From contig JADHZB010001799.1 in the NCBI GenBank assembly GCA_015657535.1, forward strand, positions 1 to 64,000: a DNA stretch of 64,000 nt. The letters run 5' to 3'. Below are positions 50,197-63,765 of this stretch, piece by piece; position 1 is the stretch's first letter, and each line of letters begins with the position of its first letter. The stretch is from Nephromyces sp. MM_2019. Its lineage: Eukaryota > Apicomplexa > Aconoidasida > Nephromycida. The notes under the pieces were generated by a model. That model searched no databases. It saw nothing but the letters and a program-made list of their open reading frames with translations, and had not been told where the DNA came from. The position numbers and the translations under genes were made by a program.

Positions 50197-53100
50197 CTAA
50201 ATATAAAAAAAATTGTTTTTGCGGAACAGAAATTCAAAGTTAGAACTTACTGAATCACTACCATCTGAATAATATTGAGATGGCTCTTCTTCATAAGCTC
50301 CATTTTCTTTATTCATCATCACTGAAGTGCCAAGCTCTTGTATTGTTGGTGATCGAGGAATAATTGATGTTAGTTTTATCTTCTTATTCAATGGTGAATT
50401 ATCTGAATGATCCGACACAAAATCAGTACCTGGATTTGAGAAATGGGTTTCCCCCATAGAATCTGGTGGTTCCTGGAAAATCTGGCCTAACTGATGTCTC
50501 TTTTTGTATAGATCTAGCATTTGCAACTTAGTATCATTAAACTTGTTTGAGTACATTGTGGCCATACAAGGGTGAAGTGCTAAATAAAAAGAATGATATA
50601 GTTGTTACCTCTTATAATTTATTATTACTGAAACTTACAATTTTGTTTCAAGACCTTTTGGAGGTCTAAGTAGTAGATAATTGATGACCAGAGGCTGTAA
50701 GGTGATATTAACAAAAATTAATGATAGCTTTGAAAAATCTTTTTTTGTTACTCACTCTGGATTTTCTTTATCAGCAATGGGGTTGACAGCATATATAGAT
50801 ATCTTTTCGGAATTTGAAGGATGAGGAACGCTCAAAATGATTGAGTTACATCTAGTTCTATCACCTCGCTAAAAAAGTTTTAGCATTTGATTGCTTAATT
50901 GTTATTATCATGATTAAATATATCAAATACTTTTATACCGCTTTATAGCAAGAGCTTAGCAAGGCTATGAACCTCAATTGCATGGGATGGCTGAAAAATA
51001 TTTTAAAAGTGTGCGTTTTTAAAGTGCTGGGTATAAATATAACTTATTAATTGTCAGATTGAATAGATTATCAATAGCAATATTATATTTATTATGTGTA
51101 AGAATTGTTCAATTTGCATGAATGTCTGACAGGTGAGTGGCTTTTGCAGCACGGAAATTGAAGTGCCAAACAATATCTCCACCGCATTTTCTTGCTTCCA
51201 TCTTGCCATGTTTGATCTGCGAATATTGAATTTTAGAATAGGTAATCGAAAAGGATACAACTATTGAATGACCTTTGTGAATAAATCAGTCAAATGTAAT
51301 TGTGAGGCAGGTAAAATTGCCTGCAAAAGTTGAGCTTCAGTCTTGTTATCATATGAGTAATCAATTTTAATAAGGCTGAAAAAAAGTGCACAGGAAATAA
51401 CCTATAATATTATTTTCAATTAAGATCGATCTTACGTTTCAATTATATGTTGAAAATCACGACAGTTTCCACAGCTTGGGTTAATTGAGCTCTTCTTTTC
51501 TGACCAAAATTATCATTGAGTAAAAGGTAAGGGTGCTAAGTTATGTTTAAATGGTGGGTAGCATACATTTTGTATATTTGATAAAGTGTAAACTTAAATA
51601 ATTATAGCATTTTCATTCCAATGAACGGATATATAGTAATCTCAATACAAATGGCTAACCAGAATTAAAAGAGAGTATAAAGTTGGACATATGAGCGAGG
51701 GCTGCATTGTTTAAATCAGGATGTTCTAGACGTGCCCAATCCATTGTGTTTGCTGAGTTACCATATTTCTGATGTAGATGTTGATGGACTTCGGATTCCT
51801 TATTCTAAAGTCAAATGTAGGTACTTTAAAATATGGTCAACTAATAATATAAGTGGCTTTATACCGTTATCCTGAACTCAGATTGATGAGATTGCATTTC
51901 TTTCTTTGTTACACCGCAGTTCATGCGTATCTCATTATCTCGCTGAATTTAAAAGAAATTTTTTGATATTCGCTTAAGTATTTCCAAAATCAAATAAAAA
52001 GTAACTAGTTTTTCCATGTAAAGTAGATTCAAGTTCTAGGTTTTATAAATTGCTTATCTTACAGCTTCCTCGGTTTCATCATGACTTTGTACAAAAATGT
52101 GATCCGATGCATATAATGCATCCTCCAGGGAGCTAATATACATAATTATAGGGCTAATAAAGTGTACTGGAGATAAGATTAACTTTTGTTGTAGTACCTG
52201 TACTGTAAAAATGGAAGAATTCCATATCGTGTGCTTAGTGCAAACTCATCTTCTACATTCCTGAGAGTTTTATAGAATAGTTAAGCAATTAAATAAACAA
52301 AAATAGATTTAAGAATAACCAAATAAAATCTGAGAAGATACTATGTATTTCTAAACATATCAACAATTATTTGGTATGAATAGCTATTCCTCACATTTGC
52401 CCTTGTCGCATTTCTTTTTTTAGTAAGCTAAGCAGTTCTTCATAATCATGTGTGTCAATGTATTGTTGTAAATAATGCCAAAATAGTGAAATCGATGTTA
52501 AAAACTCCTTTTTAGCATAAATCGCTTTATTTGCTCCCAAATCAGATACAATCTGAAGATTTCCAAGGTAAAGTATAAACATGAACTTTAAAAACAAAAA
52601 TGAATTTAAAAAAATTTGCTAAGTTGACGAATCTAGTAAAAATTCATATATCAAAAACAGATTAGATAATTGATTTTAATTATCCTTTTATATAAACTAT
52701 TTCTAAATATTAATTGGTAATCTAGTTATAATTTTATAGTAATGAAAAATAAATATTCTGCAGTTATAATATTACTTGATTCATCAGGTGGCAAATAGGT
52801 AAGGAAAAGTACAGCCCCGAGGAGGGAGATGAGGCGGAATATCGTGTTTTAGAGGAGTTTTTATCGTTCTGCTTGCGCTGTTATATAAAGTTTATACTTC
52901 AGTTTCAATGATTAATTATTGATAAGGTTTAAGATAAAATTACTTGGGTGTTAGATTTGTTTTTAGTTCGTTCCCCTAAACCATTCTTTAATTAATCAGG
53001 TGTTTACGGTTTTTTCAAGTTTTCATATAATTAGATAGTTATTATACTGACTCACCTTGCTTTCAAGCCAATTTTGGTATTCTGTATTATCAATCACAAG

Positions 53101-54142
53101 GAACCAATTCTCAGTCTGTATTAATCGTAGTAAAACTATATCAAGGTGCTCATTTTAAATAAATAAGACTTTTCCAAGATAACTTTCAAGCTCACCCCAG
53201 TCGTAATGATAGTTCATAGTAAAAATTGTTATTATTGGTAGTTAAAAGTATCTCAAATATAAATTAAATTTAATTAAGCTCAATGTTACCTCATTTTCGA
53301 AAATCTTCAAGAATGGCCTACGATAATCAAATACCCAGAATTGTAGCTGATCCTTTAGTTCTTGGGTGCCAAGGGAGTCCAGGAAGTGATTTTGTATTGT
53401 AGCAAAGAATTCCATGCTTATAAAACTGTGTGATCCAAACCCAAGTAAAATTATCCTCAAATATGGTTTGAGCTACAAGTAAAAATAAGTGAAATTGATA
53501 TTTATATAAATGTCTAGAAAGATCAATTTAAAATTATCGATTGATTAAATGTATTTTTCTGTGAAAATAACTTGTATGAGTGGATTTTCTTGAGTTTCTT
53601 TTTGTTGTTCTTCAATTATGTTGTAGATGTCGTCCAGGGAAGATATGTATATCACATCGAAATCGATGCCGGAAATGTTGTTATGTAGTCCATGCATCTG
53701 ATAAAATTGTGTTAAGATGTTATTTAAGAAGGATTCAGATAATCATTTCTATTCTAAATCGTTAATGTTTTGTTATTGAGTTCCAATGGTTTAAACAATC
53801 ATTAGAGCTCATGTGATTCTTATGTTAATGAGTAGTCATAGAATGCCATTTCAAATTTATTTTAATAGGATACAAAGTACATATTCGAAGCAGGAAAACG
53901 TAGATGAAATAGCTCCCAAAACATAATAGCAAGCTTTTTAATTAGATAACCTTGAGGATTCGAAGCGCAAGAATAGAGTCGCAATCATCAGCGCAAAAAA
54001 TTAGGAAACTAAGTTTGTGACTGGGTCGTTTATTCCTTTGGAACACATTAGTACGATTTCTTCTATTAGTGAGAGTTACACCAACCAAGCCATCTGCATT
54101 CAGATAGCTTGCTCTAAATTGTTCAACTGGTATGACAGGCAT
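50197..54142 (-). CDS. CDC45: DNA replication factor Cdc45
   Basis: Component of the CMG replicative helicase, related to DHH phosphoesterases. Many exons; the firm N-terminal ones are 54142-53951, 53697-53572, 53472-53290, 53115-53056, 52877-52776, 52552-52395 and 52260-52198, all phase-consistent. Family features: LSFLIFCADDCDSILALRIL at the N-terminus, FDVIYISSLDDIYNIIEEQQ, LQFWVFDYRRPFLKIFENE (the FYVIDSHRP block), WFLVIDN, SSPSSGLYFSLPICHLMNQ, and FALSTRYGILPFLQYSSLED followed by ALYASDHIF. Later exons give MNCGVTKKEMQSHQSEF, PSHAIEVHSLAKLLL and RGDRTRCNSIILSVPHPSN. After the usual end is a Ser/Pro-rich extension of about 90 residues with a basic NSPLNKKIKL segment. The final stop is uncertain: a GTAAGT donor after GSDS (near 50250) could lead to another small exon. 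Confidence 0.87.
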
Positions 54143-55327
54143 AGTAAGGACTTCTCAACAATCTACAGCTTTAGAGAGTAGTAGGACAGTATAGATAGCG
54201 CCATCCAGTTGGTGTAATCAATAGACTGAATGTTGGGGTGATATAGTGAGGGAATGTCAATTTATTTATGGGAAGCGAGTTCGAATAAAGGTGAGCCGAT
54301 TATCAATACTTGTAAATGTGAATATAAATTTAGAGATGGATTATTCTTGGATCTTCAATTGAAAGGTAGGTATATACTTTCATTATTTGTAAAACTATTC
54401 ATATCTAATAAAAATGAAGCTTAAAAAAGCATCTTGATAAAGTCGTTTTAATTTATAATTTCAAACTTAACAAAAATTGAAACTAGTTATACTGAAGGCT
54501 GTAAGACACGAGGTCCTAAGGGCAGGCAACCAAAAATTAATTAACATGAGCAATATTTAAAATTTTGGATTAAGTTTTCGTTTTATTTGGGAATGTATTC
54601 AGTCAAATATCAGTTTTATATTTTTTTTTGTGAAAACTGCATTCAAATAATTACTTGAGCTAAATTCATTTCAATGGAGATAAATCAGATTGTGCTAACT
54701 AGCTTTATATCATAAGACAATCAATTGTTTTTGTTGTGTAATCTTCATAATATTCTAGGTTTTCAAGCAATGATATAAATTAATCGTGATAGGTCATTCT
54801 GATTTTTGTATTAATTGTTGAAGCAAAAGAGGGGATCCTTTGATCATCAAAATTGGAATACAAAAGTTGATAAATAAGAAATAAGGTTCTCTAATTATTT
54901 GGGTTCTAGGCATGAATTCTCAAATCACACAACTTAATGTTTGAATGGTTTAAAAATCATAAAATATATAAACCTTATGTGCTTTGTAGATGAATCTTAT
55001 GTTAATGTGGCAATTGCATATGGAGAGAGACCTCTCAGAGATAAAAAAATTTTTTAAAAGTTTGTGAGCTGTGAATCGTGGCTTTATAATTGCTTATTTG
55101 GCTCTATAGTAATAAATCTATTAATAAAATTATTTTTTAAATTAAGGACTTAAGAAGGTATGGGAAATACATAGTAGGTGTATCAGGCTATGAGTTAGAA
55201 ATTCGACTATTTTTATGTATGATTTTTTCGGAAATGCGCTTCAAAATTTGGAAATGGCTATTAGGATAGATGGAATATTCCTCCTGTAAGATAATAATTT
55301 TTTAAAGAATAACACGAGTTAGAATCA
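54143..55327. other. Intergenic, nothing recognised
   Basis: Spacer between the Cdc45 start and the bL24 3' end, both on the minus strand. A possible last bL24 exon (about 55192-55285) would fall here. Otherwise AT-rich. Confidence 0.45.
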
Positions 55328-56497
55328 TTATTTAATTACCTTCATTGTTGGGCCCTCTGATTTCAACTTCCTGTCCATTTGTATAGAGTCTGCGTTGACA
55401 ACACGATTCTTCGGAGGTAAAGGTTCAGGCAACGCACAGCCTGAATTATGTACTCAAAATAGTGTATAGTTACTTGATATGTGTCAAATAAATAAGTAGT
55501 AGTCCTACCCGAGTCCTTGCAAAGTCTTAGGATTGAACCGTCAAGCTGTGTTCGTGTTTTTACCCTTGTAGGCCTCCTTTGGGTATTTTTAGATAATGAA
55601 AAAATGTAATTATTGGAATTTTGAAAGCTATGAACTGGTTCATTTAAATTATCGTTCATAAGTTATAGATATTGAGATAGGCAGAAATATAAGTAAAATT
55701 AAACTATTTATTACTTTAAAACTGGGTCAACCAAGGCTAAGTTTGTTACATGTATCGGTATTTCAACGATAGTTGTTGATGAATCGCTATCTGTTGAAAC
55801 TCTCAATCTTTTTCTTTCCTTTTGTAAAAATATATTTAAGTGGAAATTGAAAGATTTTAGATTTGTAGGTATCACTCGTAAAAAAAATTATCAGTATACC
55901 AAATTACATCCTTGAACTATAGCATTATTGTTCTTTCTGTTAAGTTTGAGGATTATGCCCTGCCTACCTTGATCTTTGCCGAATAATATCTTAATGTATA
56001 AAAGAGGAAATATTAGGTATGTTGAAATAATTTTGAGCCGGCCAATAAACGTCACATACCTCTACAAGGTCCCCTTCTTTTAGGTTCATATAGAAGGACA
56101 AGTCAATACGCTTTGGTTGAAACTGAATATTTCGCATAAAAAATGGGTTTTTAGATTGCTTATGGAGATGTTCAATTGCGCAAGTGATGTGAATCATTAT
56201 GATTTTTATCTGTTGTTAAGCGAATTTTTTAAGTTTAGTAAAGTTTATTCATACAGTCAATGATTAAACCAACTAATTCTGAAATATATAAAAGGTGGTT
56301 TTATATACGTTTAGTACTAAAAAGAGTCTTGGAGTTTTAAGATAATGTTCAGAGATATAGCATAATACCTTTTCTTTTAACGGGAATGGTATAGAAGGCT
56401 CTTTTGAAGTTTCTAAAAACTTTGGTATCCATGGCGAAGGAGTTACCCTCTTGTTAAGCCTTTGTGCCTTTAGAAAAGGCTTAACAAAGCGGGACAT
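55328..56497 (-). CDS. Organellar ribosomal protein bL24 (probably mitochondrial)
   Basis: Bacterial-type large-subunit protein L24, nuclear-encoded. Six exons keep frame: 56497-56369, 56209-56060, 55989-55900, 55818-55715, 55576-55509 and 55440-55328, for about 217 residues. The KOW motif is split across a junction (EGDLVE, then ILFGKDQGRQGIILKLNRK), followed by AIVQGCNL. The second signature is IPIHVTNLALVDPVL, then KRPTRVKTRTQLDGSILRLC and KDSG. The N-terminal ~60 residues (MSRFVKPFLKAQRLNKR) are basic and without acidic residues at the start, like a mitochondrial targeting sequence; no secretory signal peptide is seen, which argues against an apicoplast. Splicing at 55340 to an exon at 55285 would replace the last three residues with about 30 others. 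Confidence 0.85.
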
Positions 56498-58191
56498 TCC
56501 TCAGAGATGATCTCAAGTGAGGTTTGTGAAATTTATTATAGAAATTAAATGATTTTGTTTACTGGTTTCATATCTGCATCCTTGTGTGTTATGTTGGTTG
56601 AGCCCATATATAGAGTAGCTAGGAGGTCGGATATTTAGTAAATTTCAAGAACAACAAAGTTTAAAGTAGCATGAAACAGCTTTTTTGAAATTTAGGCTGT
56701 CTGTTTCATATACTGTGTTTGAAACTTCAGAGCATACACGAAAGGAGTGTGTAATGTAGATGCGTTAACAACTTTGATAATTATTTACTTGCTAGCTGCC
56801 TATTAATTTGAATCATAGCTATTAAGGAACTCTTAGTATACTGGAATTAGCAGATGTTACTATATTAAACGGTTACTACAATCTTTTAATTGCACCAAAT
56901 TAATAATTAAAACCATGATCTAAGCTTTTAATTGTATATTTGCTCGACTTAGATAAAGTAACGTTTGGAATTTAATAAAAAAGCTAATGGGAGTCCACTT
57001 ATTACTCTTACGGATAATATGCAATTGTAAAACTTTTGACTTTTAAAGAGTAATGCTTAGTAGAGAACTTTGAGCTAATGACGGTGATTTTTGTGTTTTT
57101 CTCATTTAAGTTAGAAAAGTTGCATAACTAGGCTATGTTTGATGAGCATTTCAAAATGTTAAACTTCAAATTCTTTTGTATTTAGTTCTTACCATTGAGC
57201 TAAGCATAAATTTACAAATATCTCATGACAAAATCAATAACAGAATTAATTAAATAAAATAGTATTGATATTAAAATTTGTCGAAATATCACAACCTTTT
57301 CGAGTCTTTGAATTAGAAAACTAATTTTTCTGGAAATTCTATTTTGATGGAATCTAATTTACAATTATTATTTTATATAACGAGTTGACTAATAATAATA
57401 ATACAGCTTAATGAATAAAATAGGTATACTTTTTTAGAAATTAGGTTAGCTGTAAGTTTTAGCATCGTTCGTTATAACACTAATAATGTTATATCTTTGC
57501 GGATATAAAACATGATGTAGAGTACAAAGTTAATATTTGTTAGCTTGGTTAAACATCGAGTAATGTGGTATACAAGTCAAAAAAATAGATATAAAACTTT
57601 CCGTGAAGCAATCAAATCCTTTAATTATAAGCAAAGAAAAAACCAGCGACTGAACAACCCGTTTTATATATATTCAATCTTATGTGGAATTAGTTAGAAT
57701 ATAAAATTAAAGCTTTCACCTAAGCCTGTTATATATTTCTAACGTTATTCTAAAAGAAATGAATATATTCAATTGGAAGCCCGCAAGTAATGGATGCTAG
57801 CATAAAATTAATTTATTTAATTTTTAATGTTTTAATTATTTCTATATAAGAAATATTTAACATTATAAATGAGAGATTTGTTCAAATTCATTGACTATAC
57901 AACCCTATCAAATATTTTTAAAATGTTTATCAAACATACTCAAGAGGTTACACTGGCATGCTAAAATAAAAATAATATATATTTACTTAACTTATATTTC
58001 CCTTTTAAGTTGATTCTAAAACAATAAAATTTACACTTTAGATAATCAAAATTCAATGGATTTGTTTTGAACACTTTTGAGAAGCTTTGGAAATCGAATT
58101 TTATAAATTCCTATGACAATCAGACTAAAATTGATAATGGAAGAGCCTGTATGAGAATGAAGAATTAAGCTTTAAGCCTATTAAGCAGGAA
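56498..58191. other. Divergent intergenic region, nothing recognised
   Basis: About 1.7 kb, AT-rich, between divergently transcribed bL24 and the phosphodiesterase; likely carries both promoters. No open frame of note. Confidence 0.5.
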
Positions 58192-61100
58192 GATGGAAGC
58201 TCAGAATGAGTATGTTTTAGATATTTTAAAGTCATTTAATTTAATAATAACTGTTCGAATCGTATTTTATTTAAATTAAGCTTCAATAAAGCGATCGAAT
58301 ATAAAATTTCATATTGCTTTTTGATTAATTCACAAAGTGCTTATATAAAAATAAATTAACTTAGGGATGTGAAGGGTAAGCTCTCAAAAGGGATTTTCAA
58401 CCAACATAAAAACAAAGGATTTAAACGGCAAATTACTTTGGACCTGGCAAGCAACAGAGAGATTAATATTCCATTGAGTGGAATAACTGGTACTGCTTTG
58501 GAATCAGGATTTAAAAAAAAGCAATATAAAATTCTTATACAATAGAAAAACTATTAAAAGTTTTGGACCTACAATTCAAACAACATGTTCCATAAAACTA
58601 AACATTAATTTATTAATTTTCTTTTAGGCCACAATGATAAAGAGCCTGACGTGATAAATATTTCAGACTCAATTCCTTCCTACAATATCCCTTATTCTAT
58701 GTCGTCATTACAAAGTAGAGAATGGGAAAAGGATGACTACAGTGAATCTACCAGGAGATCTGGCATATTAGAAAAATATGCTCAAAAATATTGTCAAAAT
58801 GATTTAGATTTTTATACAACTGAGCTGTTAGGGAAAGATAAAAGTGCTGGTAAGATTTTTTCCGTGAATTTGAGTACTGAACTTATGAAGCTAAATGATC
58901 TTGCTAGAAGATATAACTATTGCTCCGTTTTTTGAGCAGGTAGATATTATGAGTCTGATTCTAGCAACTTTAACATCATAAGCTTACCATTTAACTACTT
59001 CCCTTTGCGCTTCAAACAAGAACAACTGGAAAATGAGTTCAAAGAAAGAATATTAAACATCCAAAAGTTAAGGATTTGGGTATATTGCTTAGTTAATTGC
59101 TCCTTGGCCGTGTTATATTGGGCCTTCATGTCTTTGATTATTGACTTTTGGAAAATTTCGGATAACATTGGTGCTTTATGGATTGTATTTCATATAATGT
59201 GGCCAATTATTATAGTTTTAAAACTTATAATATTTGCTTACCCTCTTTTAAATATCCCTGAAGAGAAGCTTGAGTATTTACTTATAGGAGATATAAGCCT
59301 GGTAATTATAGATGTTAAGTCAAATAAAGATTTAAAAAGTTTTAAACTCATTACACAGCTAATTAATTTACTAAGGTTTTCATAATCACTTACAGGAAGG
59401 AGTAAAATAGTCAAATTACTCAAAAATTTATGAATTTTAAATAAAATCCTATTGTTTGAGATCTATAAACATTTGAAAACGATTTATATACTAATCAGAT
59501 AAATATGTCTAAGTTTAGCCTCATTAATTTCTATGAGACCATATTTATATCCTGCTTTCAGTATTTAATTATTGTGTCGGTTTGGTCAGCACTTTTCCTA
59601 ATTTACACTGAAAAATCAATTAACTCAGCTTTAAACGCAAATATTGACAATGACGCACTGCTTCACGCAATTCAAATTGTTAATCTGTTGTTGTTAGCAT
59701 CATTCTTTTCTAATATTTTACTTGTTGACATGATAACTCTTTTAAGGTAAGAAAAAGCGCATTGCAACAGTGGTGAAATAAATGTACTCATAAATTTTTT
59801 CTAGATTTACTTAGAATTTTTTGATGAAGTACTTAAATCTTAAAACATAAAAACACTCACTTTCATATAGAACCCGCCTGACACTAGTGCTACATATCTT
59901 CGTGCCGATAATCTGTTGCGTTCCATATGTTTCCGGAGCAATTTATTCCTATAAACTTGTAAACTATGGCGAAGTGTAAGTGAATTAAAACTTAGAAACT
60001 ATAGTTTCCTAGCAAGATAAAATTTAAATGCACTTTTTTAGCTAAAATTCATTGAAAAAGGTAAATTGTTTTTCTATCAGAATTCTAACAATAATCACAC
60101 TTATTTCAAGCACAATCTTGTGCTATCTTGGCCGATATTCTTCAGAATTTTCTCAAAGAATGATGTTTTGCGCTTGGAAAGTAAGTCTTCAATAATATAA
60201 ATATCTTAAAACTTGATTGTCAATTTGTAAATAAAAGCAAAAAATCTCAACCTATTTGGTTATTTTGACTATAAAATAATTACCATCCAAAACTTTAAAT
60301 CAGTCTACAAAGCGCAAATTAAGGAATATGGAAAAGAATTTGAGCGAAAAGAAAAAGAAGATAGTTGGTACAGTTGTTGAGGATATAATAAATATAGCAG
60401 AGCAATCTCAAGCAATAATTTCTGACTTAAAATCACCTTTGAAAAATACTGAAGCATCCTATAGTAAAGATAAACTTGAGAATCTTCAAAGTCTACTAAA
60501 TAGGTGATATAATAATTATATTAAAAGTATTTTTAACCAGTTTATGCTAGGAATCAGATTCAAATCAGAAAATTTTGAACACAGCATATATTTTAGCCAA
60601 AAATAAATGCTAAGAAATTAAAAAGCTAGAGCTTTGATACACTAGCGATCTAAACTATCCTTTTAGTTCCAAATTTCATGCCAAGTTGTGTTCAAAAATA
60701 TTGCCAAATTTAACAATTCATATTTTTACCACTATTTCCAGTTTGATCACTTCATTGACCCAAACTAATAATCTCTATTCAATTCGGATGGATCATTTTA
60801 ACCTTCAAAGTGTTAGTCTTGTGTCCTGCTTCAGCTTTAAGTTTAAATATATAGCTGATAATTTATAAAAAGTTAATCTGAATGAATTAAAATTTAAAAA
60901 ATAAACCAGTTAGTATAAAGCAATAACTTAGTAGCAAATAAGTTGTGACCCAATGATTATGAGACAAATGAGCTAGAAAATTCAGAAAAAACTGTTTATG
61001 GGGCTTTGTAAAATGTCACTGTCAAAATAATAAGCTTCATGATTCGATATAATTGAGAATCTAGTGACATTAAGTTCTTTGTTAGCACCGATTTGGCCTA

Positions 61101-63765
61101 TATAGATTTTCTTAGTTCCTATACTATTTATTTAAAACACCAACTAAACTTAAATAAATGATAATTTAATGAACCTTTGCTTGACAGGATTTACAAAGGC
61201 AATTTGTTAGACTCTATGCAAACGATGATCTTTCGATTGAAATGGTTGAGGAAACATTAAAAGCCTCCTTTTCATCAGCTTCAATAGCTAACAAAGGCAA
61301 TAATAATACATCCAAATATAGGTCGAATCAACGATCAGACACTACTTCAGCTTTTATTTCTCAAATGTCACTAACAACCAATCAAATAGCTAAACACAGC
61401 TTATCTAAGACAAAATTTCCTAATGTAATCGATTAAATTTTGATATTTTAAAACACTAAAATGCACAATTTAAATTGTTTTTGCAGGTGGAAATTAATAA
61501 CCAAGTTGGGGTTGTATGGAATTTTGATCTTTTAGGCTATCATAAATTGAACAAAGATGTTTTGGTTAGAGTTGGCTATACCCTTTTGACTGAAGTAGTC
61601 TCACAATGGGATTGCTTTAAAGACACTCTTGTGAATTTCTTGACTACTGTGGAAAGCAAATATATAGATAATCCCTATCATAACAATGTTCACGCTAGCA
61701 TGGTAAAGCTGAGGTTAATGTTTTGTTATTTTAGTTGAATATAACTCCCAATATAAAATGCTCACAGGTTGGGCATTCCGTAATTTGTATGGCTAAAATG
61801 TTGAAAATGCTTAAACCGTAAGATCTATAATAAATAAAAGAAAAACAATAAAATTAACAATCAAGGCTTTTTAATTTTTATACAGTATGACTCCTTACGA
61901 GCATAGCTCATTAGTTGTTGCGGCGCTTTGTCACGATATTGGACACCCCGGTCGAACTAATCTATTTTTTCAAAATTGTCTAGATTCTATAGCAATAGTT
62001 TATAATGACGTTTCTGTATTGGAGAATTTCCATGCATCTCTAACTTTTCGTATACTAGAATGGTAACACTACAAAAGTATAAATTAATGAATTTTCAATT
62101 TTCACTAGTAATTAAGCAGTGTAATAAGCCAACTTATTTTATTCAAAGTTATGCTAAATAATCATTTTTTAAACGATCCTTATAATATGCGCTATAATTT
62201 ATCTCTACAGCGAGGAGAACAACATCTATAGCTTTTTAAACATAGAAGTTAGTTGTTAGATATTCTATGATTTTCAATATAAATTGAGTCTTGAAAATAC
62301 CTTAAACAATGCTAAATTTTTTTGTTCAAATAGGAATTTAGGATTGTGCGAAGATCGATAATAGAGTTGATTCTTGCGACTGATATGCGTGGCCATTTTG
62401 AAAATATTTCAAGATTTAGAGTGAGTAAATTGTTGTGCAATTTTATAAATTCATAGCAATGTCTAGAATATGACCAAAACTATCCGAAAATTGAAATAAC
62501 TACATTTTAATCTTTTTACCCTATACTCAAAAATATACAACTTTGAAAATAATAATGACTCTAATCGTTGAATTTTTCGGGCATATTACTCAGGTAAGGA
62601 AAAACTCACCAGAGTTCGATTTCATGAGAAACTATGACGATCGTTTGATAGTTGGCAAAATTCTTATGAAATCAGCTGATCTGAGTCATTCTGCTGTTGA
62701 GTGGGAACAACACTTTCAGTGGGCTTGCCTTGTTGTGGAAGAATTCTATAATCAAGTGAGTTTATCATCTAGTAATCAAACAATTGTCAACTTATAATGT
62801 ACTATATCATAAGTATTAAGCATAAAAAAACTAGTTGTCAAGTACAAGTAAAATTTAATTTAGATATACAATTTTAGTTATTTATTAAGCAAGTAAAAAA
62901 AGATCTCGACTGCGGGCTTCTCACGATGTTATCTATAAAACAAATAAATAATTCAACATTATCTAAGTTTATTCGTAAATTGTACTTATTTTTTTCTGGG
63001 ACATTTCTTATAAAATTTCAATTGTCAAGTACTAATTTAAATCATTACTTAATTATTGTTAAAAAGGGAGATGAAGAACAATTTTTAAACATTCGCATTT
63101 CTCCACTTTGTGACCGATCAAAGAACCCAGAGTTAGCACTCTCGCAACAAGGCTTTTTGGAATTTGTAGTAATGCCACTACTAAAAGAGTTGGCCGATAT
63201 TGATTCTTCAGGAGAGATTGAGTAAGTTTAAATTTTTCAAAATTAATGTTAAATATAAGAAACTTATTCACTGAAAATGAGTGTAATCTCAATTATTGCA
63301 ATGTACTATTTGGTTTTTAATAATCAAGTACAACAAAAAACTTTGTAAAAATTGTAAAGTTTAGTAGTCTTCATAAAATTTATTAAATTTCAAAGATCAA
63401 ACATTCTAGAATCCAGGCTTATATGTTAAATATAACAATTTGATAACAGGAATAAATTAATAAAGAATGTCGAACACAACCAAGAGGAGTGGAAAAAGTT
63501 AGATGATAATAAAAAGGAGATAAAAATACCGAAAAAGATCACCAATCAAACTGATCGCACTTCCATTGATTACCTAAAAATCTTTAACTTAGACCCTATG
63601 ATTGAAGCTGAGATAAAGAGAAATGAGATTACAAAAATTCCCACATTCCAAATATACAGCAGTAACCTTAGAAATTTCAATAAAAATGTTGAGGAGTCTT
63701 GTTCTAGTTCACCAATAAGTCTAAACAGTACCACAAATTTCAATGGGAAAGAAAATTTTGAATAA
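58192..63765 (+). CDS. Membrane-bound 3',5'-cyclic nucleotide phosphodiesterase
   Basis: Hydrolyses cAMP and/or cGMP at a membrane. About sixteen exons; the first are 58192-58208, 58365-58489, 58628-58849 and from 58940, and the last ends at 63765 (TAA). The start reads MEAQNEDVKGKLSKG. The N-terminal half has a Ser-rich cytosolic part and six membrane helices (for example IWVYCLVNCSLAVLYWAFMS, IVNLLLLASFFSNILLVDMI and LTLVLHIFVPIICCVPYV). The C-terminal half is a full class I catalytic domain: YIDNPYHNNVHASMV, ALCHDIGHPGRTN (metal-binding HD), YNDVSVLENFHAS, ILATDMRGHFE, KILMKSADLSHSAVEW, VVEEFYNQ, and SPLCDR with the substrate-binding Gln in QQGFLEFVV. All metal ligands are present. This six-helix-plus-PDE layout is known from apicomplexan PDEs. 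The exon boundary after 59300 is uncertain. Confidence 0.92.

Noticed and set aside
53580..53765. 61-codon plus-strand Cys-rich frame
   Set aside because: Antisense of the Cdc45 exon 53697-53572.
61620..61740. Loss of a conserved Asp in the phosphodiesterase (HASMV where many animal enzymes have HAADV)
   Set aside because: That Asp is not one of the metal ligands and some working PDEs (PDE9 group) lack it, so it is not evidence for an inactive enzyme.
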